NCBI GenBank assembly: GCA_041651995.1
Contig: JBAZID010000014.1
Coordinates: 1-56,495 of the forward strand
Reading direction: 5' to 3'
Source of the DNA: Sulfuricella sp.
GTDB lineage: Bacteria; Pseudomonadota; Gammaproteobacteria; Burkholderiales; Sulfuricellaceae
Length of the DNA stretch: 56,495 nt
In this document: positions 8,207-15,590 of the stretch, in pieces
Numbering within the stretch: the first letter of the stretch is position 1
Layout: each line of letters begins with the position of its first letter
The notes under the pieces: generated by a model
The model's input: only the letters and a program-made list of their open reading frames with translations
The model's database searches: none
Told to the model about the DNA's origin: nothing
Program-made: the position numbers and the translations under genes

Positions 8207-8624
8207 CGTGAACTCCTTTGGAAAATTGTGAGTGCTGGCTGCTATTCTTGATGACATTCGTTCAGAGCGCAAATCCGATTATCCGGATTGCATGTGTCGT
8301 GGCCGCAGCAAGGGGTTTTCCGCCAGAATGGGCAATCGGCTGGCACGGTAACCGGCATGCAGATGAGCTGGTTGAGGCTTTGGTGAGCGCCCGGAAACAT
8401 GGCATCTGAATGTCGAAAATTTTTACAGTGTGGCTTGAGTGTTTTTTATGTGAGCTCACGAAGGCTTTGCCTGATGTGCGTAACATACTGTAATTAAATG
8501 TAATTAATGTTTAATCTTTTTTTCTGGCATGGGTGATGCTTGGCAGTGAATAAAGGCAGAACGATAGGGAAATTAAAAATCGTGTCTGGCCCCATTCGGC
8601 ATTAAACCTGGTGAGGAGATAATA
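8207..8624. other. Intergenic region with divergent promoters
   Basis: 418 bp with no credible gene. It lies between the NYN gene (minus) and the PEP-CTERM gene (plus). The plus-proximal half is A/T-rich (about 8476-8525, with GTAATTAAATGTAATTAATG) and carries a partial OmpR-like palindrome listed separately. I do not recognise a full sigma-54 or sigma-70 promoter. Confidence 0.4.
8480..8494. promoter_or_regulatory. Possible OmpR-type operator before the PEP-CTERM gene
   Basis: GTAACATACTGTAAT matches 12 of 15 positions of the palindrome GTAACACACTGTTAC that stands before two other genes of this window, and keeps the GTAACA...TGT core and spacing. It is 130 bp upstream of the PEP-CTERM start. 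The right half-site is weaker and the surroundings are A/T-rich, so chance similarity is possible. Confidence 0.35.
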
Positions 8625-9353
8625 ATGAAAACAAAACTTTTAGCCGCGGCACTCGGTGCAAGTCTGTCGTTGGCGGCGATTTCTGCAAACGCCACGCACA
8701 CGGTGTATTTCGGGGAAGATCTTGGCGTGGGTGAAGGGACGCCCCTGGCATTTCATCCCAATGCTGACGCGGCTCGCGCCAGCTTTTTCAGCCAACTGGT
8801 TGGCGTTGGAACGGAATCGCTGGAAACGTTTGCGGATGGCACTTCCGGGCCTTTGGCCATTAGTTTCCCAGGCTTCGGTACCGCTACTCTTGGAGGAACT
8901 GGCTCTGTTAACACCGTGCTAAGCGGCACTAACGGTGTCGGTCGTTATCCCATCAGCGGCGTCAACTACTGGGAAGGCAGCGGGGTATTCACCATCGTGT
9001 TTAGCGCGCCAGTGGCGGCCTTCGGCTTCTATGGAATTGATATCGGGGATTATGGCGGCCAGGTGACGGCAACACTGGGCGGCGGCAGCACCGAGACATA
9101 CAATATCCCCAACACGATTTATGGCTCAGGCGGCGGGGTGCTGTACTGGGGCATCATCGATACGGTGAACACCTTTACGAGCTTGACTTTCGGCAATACG
9201 GCAGGGGGAACGGACTACTTCGGATTTGACGATTTTAGCGTCGGCGGGGTCGAACAGGTGCATGTTCCGGAACCGGCAAGTCTCGCACTCATGGCGGTTG
9301 GCCTTGCTGGCCTGGCGGCTTTGCGGCGCAGGAAAAGTTATCCCGTAGCTTGA
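8625..9353 (+). CDS. PEP-CTERM sorting-domain secreted protein
   Basis: 242 aa. A signal peptide (about 1-23, ending AISANA-TH) is followed by a Gly/Ser/Thr-rich beta-sandwich-like body. The C-terminus has the complete sorting signal: VPEPASLALMAVGLAGLAAL (PEP motif plus hydrophobic segment), then the basic RRRKS tail. Proteins of this kind are exported, processed by exosortase EpsH/XrtA and linked to exopolysaccharide formation. The exosortase genes are not in this window. The ribosome site GGTGAGGAG lies 7-8 bases before the ATG. A strong terminator follows. The specific role is unknown. Confidence 0.9.
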   Translation: MKTKLLAAALGASLSLAAISANATHTVYFGEDLGVGEGTPLAFHPNADAARASFFSQLVGVGTESLETFADGTSGPLAISFPGFGTATLGGTGSVNTVLSGTNGVGRYPISGVNYWEGSGVFTIVFSAPVAAFGFYGIDIGDYGGQVTATLGGGSTETYNIPNTIYGSGGGVLYWGIIDTVNTFTSLTFGNTAGGTDYFGFDDFSVGGVEQVHVPEPASLALMAVGLAGLAALRRRKSYPVA

Positions 9354-9374
9354 CTTGACCTTGTTTGGTTTGCG

Positions 9375-9410
9375 GGCCGCATGATCCGGTTTGGATCGTG
9401 CGGCTTTTTT
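9375..9410 (+). terminator. Rho-independent terminator of the PEP-CTERM gene
   Basis: Stem GCCGCA(TGATC)...(GATCG)TGCGGC, one unpaired base per arm, followed directly by TTTTTT, 20 nt after the stop codon. Confidence 0.8.
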
Positions 9411-9632
9411 GATCCAGAGTTGTTGTCAGTAGCTTTGGGCCGGCACTTTTTTAAATTTGCATATCCATGGAATTAAGCGCATAGTTCGCGCCTGCGATCT
9501 TCAAGTCGTGTCGTTGCTGTTTGATTCAGTGCCCCGAATTCTCAGGTATTTCTTCCTTCATCATCCCGCTGTCTTGGTCTTCGCCTTCAAGGGCATTCCC
9601 CTTTTATTTACGTTTATTAAGGATATCAAGAC
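9411..9632 (+). promoter_or_regulatory. Promoter and long leader of the cold-shock gene
   Basis: About 220 bases without a gene between the preceding terminator and the cspA start. Long structured leaders are usual for cold-shock genes (known for the family). No specific cold box could be confirmed by eye, so the call rests on position. Confidence 0.35.
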
Positions 9633-9839
9633 ATGGCAACAGGTACTGTCAAATGGTTCAACGATGCAAAAGGCTTTGGCTTTGTGACCCCCGATGGTGG
9701 TGGTGACGATCTTTTCGTGCATTTTTCCGCAATCCAGGGTGATGGCTTCAAAACCCTGCAGGAAAATCAGCGCGTGAGCTTCGATGCCACGACCGGCCCC
9801 AAAGGGCCACAAGCCTCAAATATTCGCGCTGCTGAATAA
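9633..9839 (+). CDS. cspA: Cold-shock protein (CspA family)
   Basis: A 68-aa single cold-shock domain of normal family length. RNP1 is KGFGFVTP and RNP2 is DLFVHFSAI; both carry the aromatic residues that stack on single-stranded RNA or DNA. The start MATGTVKWFNDAKG is canonical. It acts as an RNA chaperone in the cytoplasm. The gene ends at a perfect terminator and is followed by an IF-1 paralogue, a pairing that suggests a shared role in translation under cold or stress. Which numbered Csp paralogue it corresponds to cannot be decided. Confidence 0.95.
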   Translation: MATGTVKWFNDAKGFGFVTPDGGGDDLFVHFSAIQGDGFKTLQENQRVSFDATTGPKGPQASNIRAAE

Positions 9840-9875
9840 ATTACAGCGCTCTTGGGATTGAGAGATCAATCTCAC

Positions 9876-9912
9876 CGGAAAAACCCGGTATTCCCGGGTT
9901 TTTCCGATTTTT
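9876..9912 (+). terminator. Rho-independent terminator after cspA
   Basis: Long stem: CGGAAAAACCCGG (9876-9888) pairs with CCGGGTTTTTCCG (9894-9906) around a short loop, followed by ATTTTT. It ends only 17 bases before the IF-1 start, so it may also work as an attenuator of that gene. Confidence 0.85.
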
Positions 9913-9928
9913 CTCTGGAGACAAACCA

Positions 9929-10186
9929 TTGGCGAAAGAAGAACTAATTGAAATGAATGGCGTGGTAGACGAAGTTCTGCCCGATTCACGTTTTCGCGTT
10001 ACGCTTGAAAATGGCCACAAGCTGGTTGCTTATACGGCTGGCAAGATGCGCAAGAACCATATTCGAATTATTGCAGGCGACAAGATCACCATTGAACTGT
10101 CGCCTTACGATATCAGCAATGGGCGGATCACTTTCCGTCACATCGAGGGGCGCCCCGCTGCGACTCCCCGGCGCCGTGCTTTCTGA
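9929..10186 (+). CDS. infA: Translation initiation factor IF-1 (second, extended copy)
   Basis: 85 aa starting at TTG 9929 (L-A-K-E-E-L-I-E), with CTGGAG 8 bases upstream. The S1/OB fold is complete: E-M-N-G-V-V-D-E-V-L-P-D-S-R-F, N-G-H-K-L-V-A-Y-T-A-G-K-M-R-K-N-H-I-R-I, then DKITIELSPYD and GRITFRH. Classical IF-1 has about 72 residues; this copy has a basic Pro/Arg C-terminal extension (RPAATPRRRAF). Betaproteobacteria often carry such a second infA outside the ribosomal-protein operon, and the cspA neighbour here fits. It binds the 30S A site during initiation. Confidence 0.93.
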   Translation: MAKEELIEMNGVVDEVLPDSRFRVTLENGHKLVAYTAGKMRKNHIRIIAGDKITIELSPYDISNGRITFRHIEGRPAATPRRRAF

Positions 10187-10214
10187 GCACAAACAGCGCC
10201 AGAAAGTGAGCAAC

Positions 10215-10242
10215 TAAAAAAAGGCGCTGCGGCGCCTTTTTT
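10215..10242 (+). terminator. Rho-independent terminator after infA
   Basis: AAGGCGC (10221-10227), loop TGCG, GCGCCTT (10232-10238) and a T run; the A run in front makes it potentially bidirectional. Confidence 0.85.
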
Positions 10243-10374
10243 GTGGCCGCCAAGCCACCGGCTGCGGCAGTTTCTTACCTGCTTTGCCAAAGAAAAATAC
10301 AGTCAATCCCTCATAGGTATATTCACTCCTGGCGCGTAGTTTGGAATTATCTAAAACAGCAACAGGAGACTGAC

Positions 10375-10605
10375 ATGAGCGGCCAAATCCAGATCAAAAT
10401 CGACCAAGACCTCTACGACCGGCTGATGCTGCTCATGGTGCCTCCCATCAGTGACGCCAATGCGGTAATCAGGGAGCTGTTGATTCTGGACGGGCGAACC
10501 GGCCGGTCAGCTGCTGAACTGGCCGCCAGCGAACAGCACTACACTTATGAACAGGAACTCGAGCGCTCCAGCATGGGGGTTTACGATTGCGGCGGGGGGA
10601 CCTGA
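10375..10605 (+). CDS. Hypothetical small protein
   Basis: 76 aa from ATG 10375, preceded by AACAGGAG at good spacing; an in-frame extension to 10243 has no ribosome site. The protein starts M-S-G-Q-I-Q-I-K-I-D-Q-D-L-Y-D-R-L, a strand-helix pattern that recalls ribbon-helix-helix proteins, and ends with an acidic helix and a Gly-rich tail. No family is recognised with confidence. It stands alone between the infA terminator and two minus-strand genes. Confidence 0.6.
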   Translation: MSGQIQIKIDQDLYDRLMLLMVPPISDANAVIRELLILDGRTGRSAAELAASEQHYTYEQELERSSMGVYDCGGGT

Positions 10606-10644
10606 GCCTGCATGCATTCGTCAGTCAGCTGTAACGGTAGGGGG

Positions 10645-11208
10645 TTACCAGGCCTGCTGATAAATTTGCCGATACAGCTTGCGCATGTTTTCCAGTTGCG
10701 TTGCATCGGGCGGGGTGGCACCGTAGCGCGCATCCTCGAACAGACGGGTCAAATCGCCGAGCTCCGGGCGCAGGTCGTCGAGCAGGGCGCACAAATGGGC
10801 GAGGTATTCTCGGGTGGTGTCGGAGCGGCCACGGGGCATGTCGCCGAGGGCGAAAACGCGCTCCATGGCGGCATACAGTTGCCGGGCGCCGTGTGCGCCA
10901 CCAGCGTGGAAACCCAGCATGCCATAGCGCAGATAATCGAAGCGGGTGCGCAGCCAGGTGCCGGCCCTGGCCTCGCGCAGCAGCAACCACAGGGCGATGA
11001 GCAGGGCGAGCAGGGCGAACCAGAGCAAGCCGGATATCACCGCGTCCCGGTGCTCCTTGAGCCACTTTTTCAGGGCCTCCCACAGATCGGTCAGTTGCTT
11101 CATTACCGGGGCCATGATCTTGCCGGTTTGCTCGGAAAGGTCTGCCATTCCGTTGATGATGTTGGCCTGCCAGCCGGGCATGCCGGGTCTTGCGGCGGCC
11201 TTGCGCAA
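10645..11208 (-). CDS. Membrane protein with DUF4129-like C-terminus
   Basis: Up to 187 aa. The start is uncertain: TTG 11208, ATG 11181 or ATG 11148, none with a clear ribosome site. One strong membrane helix at about residues 57-78 (VISGLLWFALLALLIALWLL), then a cytoplasmic helical domain. The final part (REYLAHLCALLDDLRPELGD, then LTRLFEDARYGA) resembles DUF4129, usually the C-terminal domain of transglutaminase-like TgpA proteins; no transglutaminase domain is present here. It follows the pyruvyl-transferase-like gene by a few bases and is probably in the same operon. Function unknown. Confidence 0.6.
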   Translation of the reverse strand: MRKAAARPGMPGWQANIINGMADLSEQTGKIMAPVMKQLTDLWEALKKWLKEHRDAVISGLLWFALLALLIALWLLLREARAGTWLRTRFDYLRYGMLGFHAGGAHGARQLYAAMERVFALGDMPRGRSDTTREYLAHLCALLDDLRPELGDLTRLFEDARYGATPPDATQLENMRKLYRQIYQQAW

Positions 11209-11225
11209 GAGGCCGTATTTTGGGA

Positions 11226-12443
11226 CTACCCCAGCCTGGCGCGGATGGCCTCGAATTCCATCCGGTAGCGGGTTGCCAGCGTGCTGGCCGTGCGCTTTAG
11301 CGCAGCCGGGTCTGCCGCCATGGCCGCGCCGAGGCCCTGGCCAATGCCCGGCACTGCAACCGTGCCGGGCATGCCCGGCATTTCCCAGGTGCTGGCGTAG
11401 GCTGCCTGCTTGGTTTGCGGGCTGGTTTCAGCCGGATGACGCAGGTTGACGCGCGGCAGGGCGAATGCCATGGCGACGATCCTGCCGTGCAGGCTGCTGC
11501 CGCAATAGGCGCGGCTGTGGGCGATGAGGGCGCAGATGTCCCACAACTGGAGCGAGGTGAATATTTGTACGGCGCTGGAGCGCATGCGGGCTGCGCAGCG
11601 CTGGTAGCAGACCAGCTCGTCATGCCAGGGCGCTGCGCCGGCACGGAAAAACACCACGCCCAGCCCGCTTTCATGGCTGATCTGGTCCAGCTGGGCGGCG
11701 ATCTCCGAAAGAGTGGCGTCATCGCCGAATTCGGCGCTGAACTGCACCGCGATATAGCCTTGCGGCAGTGAGTCGAGAATCCGCGCAGTCTCGCCTGCAC
11801 GGGCATGGCGGCGGATTTCCTCGCCGAACAGCCCGGCCACCATGACCGCCGGGTCGGGCATGAGGCGGGCCTCTATGCCTGCTGCAGCGAGACCGGAAAG
11901 CGTGACCTTGTCACGCACTCCGACCTGGTCAGCTTCTTTCAGCTTGGCCTCAACTTCCGCACGGAAAGGCGCATCACGGCTGGCCAGATCGATTCCGCCG
12001 ACACCGTTGTAAATCACGCTGGCCACGCCGGGAAAAAGCCGCCTTGCAACGGCATAAGGCGCAAGGACGCCGATTCCCAGCATGCCCTGTGCCCATTTCT
12101 GCTTTTCCGCTGCATGGGCGTCGAGGCGAGCGATGATGGCCTGCGCCTGCTCCGGCGCTTGCAGCATGACTGCGGCCTGCCAGGCATCGCAGGTGAGCAG
12201 TTCGCCGCCAGCGTGGAAAATATTTATCGGGTGATTTCCCATCTCCAGGGCAAGCTGGGCCAGCGCCCTGACCTGATGCCCGCCATAGGGGCGCATGTCG
12301 CGTTCCGCCAGGCCGGCGAAAATCAGGTTTTTACCAGGCAGCAGGGCCGCAGTGATATGCGGAAACAGCAGGTCGCCAACATTGTGGCGGTCGAAAGCGC
12401 CAAACAGAATGGTGGGGGCAAGGGATTCCATGGGATGAATCAT
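11226..12443 (-). CDS. Polysaccharide pyruvyl transferase family protein
   Basis: 405 aa (or 401 from ATG 12431). The N-terminal part has F-G-A-F-D-R-H-N-V-G-D-L-L-F and NIFHAGGELLTCD, followed by GVGGIDLASRDAPF, an ADQVGVRDKVTLSGLAAAGI stretch and MPDPAVMVAGLF. The C-terminal half has VVFFRAGAAPWHDE and a stretch with YCGSSLHGRIVAMAFALPRV. These fit the two Rossmann-like halves of the PF04230 (WcaK/CsaB-type) family, in which the S-L-H-G-x-I motif is characteristic. Members transfer pyruvyl groups to sugars of exopolysaccharides, but many are of unknown specificity. No other polysaccharide gene is adjacent; a PEP-CTERM protein lies nearby. Confidence 0.75.
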   Translation of the reverse strand: MIHPMESLAPTILFGAFDRHNVGDLLFPHITAALLPGKNLIFAGLAERDMRPYGGHQVRALAQLALEMGNHPINIFHAGGELLTCDAWQAAVMLQAPEQAQAIIARLDAHAAEKQKWAQGMLGIGVLAPYAVARRLFPGVASVIYNGVGGIDLASRDAPFRAEVEAKLKEADQVGVRDKVTLSGLAAAGIEARLMPDPAVMVAGLFGEEIRRHARAGETARILDSLPQGYIAVQFSAEFGDDATLSEIAAQLDQISHESGLGVVFFRAGAAPWHDELVCYQRCAARMRSSAVQIFTSLQLWDICALIAHSRAYCGSSLHGRIVAMAFALPRVNLRHPAETSPQTKQAAYASTWEMPGMPGTVAVPGIGQGLGAAMAADPAALKRTASTLATRYRMEFEAIRARLG

Positions 12444-12739
12444 ATTCCCATTTTATTCAGGTATTAAGCAGGCGCTGCCCGTGAATATTGAATGCGCATT
12501 GCGCATGACAGTTTGGGTGCCGGGCGGGTGTGGGGGAGCTGGAATAGGTGGAAATTCGCTAGCAGGTGTTGCAAAGCTAACATCCGGATTTGCTCTGCAA
12601 GCTTGCGTTTGTTTTCAAGAGAAGTCATTGTTCAACATTTTTTAACAGCTTAATGGGTCGTGCTGCGGCTGTTTTTATGTCAGCATATCGCCTGAATTTT
12701 CTCAACCCATTCTTTAACCAACCATAGATAGGCAAACTT
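12444..12739. other. Intergenic region upstream of adk
   Basis: 296 bp separating two divergent genes. No gene seen. It holds the palindrome-like ATGCGCATTGCGCAT (12491-12505) and an A/T-rich stretch near 12630-12650, and must contain the adk promoter; no clear -35/-10 pair could be chosen. Confidence 0.4.
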
Positions 12740-13384
12740 ATGAAATTGATTCTTCTTGGCGCCCCGGGCGCAGGCAAAGGTACTGTGGCCAAGCTGCTCA
12801 CCCAGCTGGACGGTTCTGTGCAGATTTCCACTGGTGATATCCTCCGCGCAGCCGTGGCTGCCGGCACCGAACTCGGCAAGAAAGCCGAAGCTGCGATGAA
12901 AGCAGGCGACCTGGTTTCCGACGACCTCATCATGGGCATCATGAGCGAGCGCCTGAAACAGGACGATTGCAAGAATGGTTATCTGCTCGACGGTTTTCCA
13001 CGCACCATTCCCCAGGCTGAAGCGTTGACGAAGATGCTGGCCGATATGGGCGAGAAGCTCGACGCCGTGGTGAACATCGACGTGCCGCGCGACGTGATCC
13101 TGGACCGCCTGACGACCCGTCGCACCTGCACCAAGTGCAATGCGATCTACAACGTCAAATCCACCCCGCCCAAAGTCGAAGGCGTGTGCGACAAGTGCGG
13201 CGGCCCCGTGGTACAGCGCGACGACGAAACCGAACAAGCTATCGGTAACCGTCTCGATGTGTACAACCAGAAGACTGCTCCGCTGGCCAGCTTCTACGAG
13301 AAGGCAGGCATGCTCATGACCGTGACTGCGACTTCCAGCGATACCGTGATCGCCGCTATCAAGAGCAAGCTCGGTATCAAGTAA
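12740..13384 (+). CDS. adk: Adenylate kinase
   Basis: 214 aa, the normal long-lid length. P-loop GAPGAGKGT at 7-15, AMP-binding part (ISTGDILRAAV, GFPRTIPQAE) and the LID domain at about 122-160. The lid has four cysteines, CTKC and CDKC, replacing the His/Ser/Asp/Thr set of enteric enzymes; this is the zinc-binding form known from Gram-positive and some proteobacterial enzymes. It interconverts ATP + AMP and 2 ADP in the cytoplasm. A terminator follows, so it is monocistronic. Confidence 0.97.
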   Translation: MKLILLGAPGAGKGTVAKLLTQLDGSVQISTGDILRAAVAAGTELGKKAEAAMKAGDLVSDDLIMGIMSERLKQDDCKNGYLLDGFPRTIPQAEALTKMLADMGEKLDAVVNIDVPRDVILDRLTTRRTCTKCNAIYNVKSTPPKVEGVCDKCGGPVVQRDDETEQAIGNRLDVYNQKTAPLASFYEKAGMLMTVTATSSDTVIAAIKSKLGIK

Positions 13385-13423
13385 GCGTAAGCTTTCGAAA
13401 TCCGAAGCAGAATTCTTCTGCGG

Positions 13424-13457
13424 ACAAAGCCCCCACACGTTGGGGGCTTTGTTTTTT
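13424..13457 (+). terminator. Rho-independent terminator after adk
   Basis: ACAAAGCCCCCA pairs with TGGGGGCTTTGT around a 5-base loop, followed by TTTTTT. Confidence 0.9.
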
Positions 13458-13666
13458 TCGTCACCCTCGAGCACTCCTGCACCGGCCATCAATAATCAGC
13501 GAAGCGCACCAAGTCCCATATTCACCACATGCGGCCTGTCCGTAAATCCCAATATTCAGGCGTTTGGCATGTATTGATGCGGGCTAAGCTGCATGGTTTA
13601 AAACTGCGACAAGGCTCATGCCGGAAAGAATGAACTCCCCCCACCCTGTGCGATAATATCGCCCTC

Positions 13667-15427
13667 ATGTCTTCCATCCATCTTCTATCCGACCTCCTCA
13701 TCAACCAGATCGCTGCCGGCGAGGTGGTCGAGCGCCCGGCCTCGGCCCTCAAGGAGCTGCTGGAAAACAGCCTGGATGCGGGTAGCGGCGAGATTTCGGT
13801 GCTATTGCAGCAGGGCGGGGTGAAATCCCTGCGCGTCGCGGACAATGGTGCCGGCATCACGCGCGACGAGCTGCGTCTGGCGCTGTCGCGCCACGCCACC
13901 AGCAAGATCGCCAGCCTCGATGATCTGGAAAGCGTGAAGAGCCTGGGATTCCGCGGCGAGGCGCTGGCCAGCATCGCGGCGATTTCGCGCCTGGCGCTCA
14001 CCAGCCGCAGGCAGGGCGAGCGCCATGCCTGGCGCATGGAGGCCGCCGGAGGCGATCTTTCCGGTTTGCAGCCGGCAGCGCTGGAGGCCGGGACGGTGGT
14101 GGAAATGCAGGATATCTATTTCAACACCCCGGCGCGGCGCAAATTCCTCAAGACCGAGGCGACCGAGTACGCGCACTGCGAGGAAGCCCTGCGCCGCATG
14201 GCCATCAGCCGCCCCGATGTGGCTTTTGGCCTGCAGCATAACGGGCGCAAGATCTGGCAACTGGCTCCATCGAGACTGGTGCAGCGCGCGGCGGCGGTGC
14301 TGGGCGAAGAATTTGCAGCGGCGTCGGTGCAGCTGGATGAGCGCGCGGGCGGACTGCGCCTGCACGGCCTGGCGGGACTGCCGGGTTTTACCCGCGGCAG
14401 CCGCGATGCGCAATATGTCTATGTCAATGGCCGCTTCGTGCGCGACAAGCTGGTTTCTCACGCGATTCGGGAAGCCTACAAGGACATCCTGCACCACGAC
14501 CGTCACCCGGCCTTCGTGCTGTTCATCGAACTGGAGCCGGAAATGGTGGATGTCAACGTCCATCCCAGCAAGATCGAGGTGCGCTTCCGCGAATCGCGCG
14601 CGGTGCATCAGCTGATCTACCACGCGCTCAACAAGGCGCTGGCGGCGCCCATTGCCGCGCGCCAGGCGGGGCCGTCATCCGCTCCTCAGGCTAGCGGGTA
14701 TGCGCCGCCACCCACCTATGCCACGCAGACGCGCATGTCCCTGGGCGTGGAGGAGCGCAGCAATCTTTATCACACCCTGTTCGGGCAGATTGCCCGCCCC
14801 GAGCCGGCCTTCAGCGCGCCCGAAGCACAGCCCGAGCCGGAAGTGCCGCCGCTGGGCTATGCCCTGGCCCAGCTGCATGGCGTGTACATCCTGGCGCAGA
14901 GCGTGCGCGGCCTGATCATTGTGGATATGCACGCGGCGCACGAGCGGGTCACATACGAGCGGCTCAAGGTGGCGATGGAACAGCATGCCATGAGCGCGCA
15001 GCCGCTGCTGATCCCGGTGTCCTTCCACGCCACGCAGCTCGAAGTGGCCGCCGCCGGGGAAAGCCGGGAAGCCCTGGGCGAGCTGGGCTTCGAGCTGGCC
15101 GTGCTTTCACCCACCACGCTGGCGGTGCGCGCGGTGCCGGTGCTGTTGCAGGACTCCGACCCGGTGCTGCTGGCGCGCGACGTGCTCAAGGAAGTCCGCG
15201 AATACGGCGCCAGCCGGGTGGTGACCGAGCGCCGCAACGAACTGCTCGCCACCATGGCCTGCCACGCCTCGGTGCGCGCCAACCGCAGGCTCGGCGTGCC
15301 GGAAATGAACGCCCTCTTGCGCGAGATGGAAGCCACCGAGCGCGCCGACCAGTGCAATCATGGCCGCCCCACCTGGCGCGAAATTTCCATGCAGGAGCTG
15401 GACCAGCTGTTCATGCGCGGCAAATGA
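13667..15427 (+). CDS. mutL: DNA mismatch repair protein MutL
   Basis: 586 aa. N-terminal GHKL ATPase: NQIAAGEVVERPASALKELL (motif I), DNGAGI, then GFRGEALASIAAIS and the NGRFVRDK strand. A Pro/Ala-rich linker (about 330-385) leads to the dimerisation domain. The C-terminal domain keeps the endonuclease signature seen in MutL of organisms without MutH: D-M-H-A-A-H-E-R-V-T-Y-E (consensus DQHAxxExxxxE), ACHASVRA, and CNHGRPT. It is therefore probably a nicking MutL. miaA follows in the same direction after 163 bp, the usual mutL-miaA order. Confidence 0.97.
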   Translation: MSSIHLLSDLLINQIAAGEVVERPASALKELLENSLDAGSGEISVLLQQGGVKSLRVADNGAGITRDELRLALSRHATSKIASLDDLESVKSLGFRGEALASIAAISRLALTSRRQGERHAWRMEAAGGDLSGLQPAALEAGTVVEMQDIYFNTPARRKFLKTEATEYAHCEEALRRMAISRPDVAFGLQHNGRKIWQLAPSRLVQRAAAVLGEEFAAASVQLDERAGGLRLHGLAGLPGFTRGSRDAQYVYVNGRFVRDKLVSHAIREAYKDILHHDRHPAFVLFIELEPEMVDVNVHPSKIEVRFRESRAVHQLIYHALNKALAAPIAARQAGPSSAPQASGYAPPPTYATQTRMSLGVEERSNLYHTLFGQIARPEPAFSAPEAQPEPEVPPLGYALAQLHGVYILAQSVRGLIIVDMHAAHERVTYERLKVAMEQHAMSAQPLLIPVSFHATQLEVAAAGESREALGELGFELAVLSPTTLAVRAVPVLLQDSDPVLLARDVLKEVREYGASRVVTERRNELLATMACHASVRANRRLGVPEMNALLREMEATERADQCNHGRPTWREISMQELDQLFMRGK

Positions 15428-15447
15428 GGCTGAAAACTTTTGCTCTA

Positions 15448-15575
15448 AACCACGGAGGACACGGAGAGCACGGAGAAAAGCGATCTTGGTTTTTTATGGA
15501 CGGACCCAAGAGCAGAGTGCCAGGTATTGTGCAAGCTAAAGTTTTTTCTCCGTGCTCTCCGTGTCCTCCGTGGTT
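15448..15575. repeat. 32-bp perfect inverted repeat between mutL and miaA
   Basis: The left arm (15448-15479) begins AACCACGGAGGACACGGAGA; the right arm (15544-15575) is its exact reverse complement and ends CTCCGTGTCCTCCGTGGTT. A 64-bp spacer lies between. Each arm is internally repetitive (GGAGGACAC/GGAGAGCAC/GGAG). Very similar CACGGAGGACACGGAG-type sequences are known as dispersed intergenic repeats in unrelated bacteria. It would form a strong hairpin in mutL-miaA read-through RNA. Confidence 0.8.
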
Positions 15576-15590
15576 AATTGAGTTTTTTGA

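Noticed and set aside
8341..8357. TGGCACGGTAACCGGCA as a sigma-54 promoter for the PEP-CTERM gene
   Set aside because: The GC of the -12 element is one base too far and the TTGC consensus is missing.
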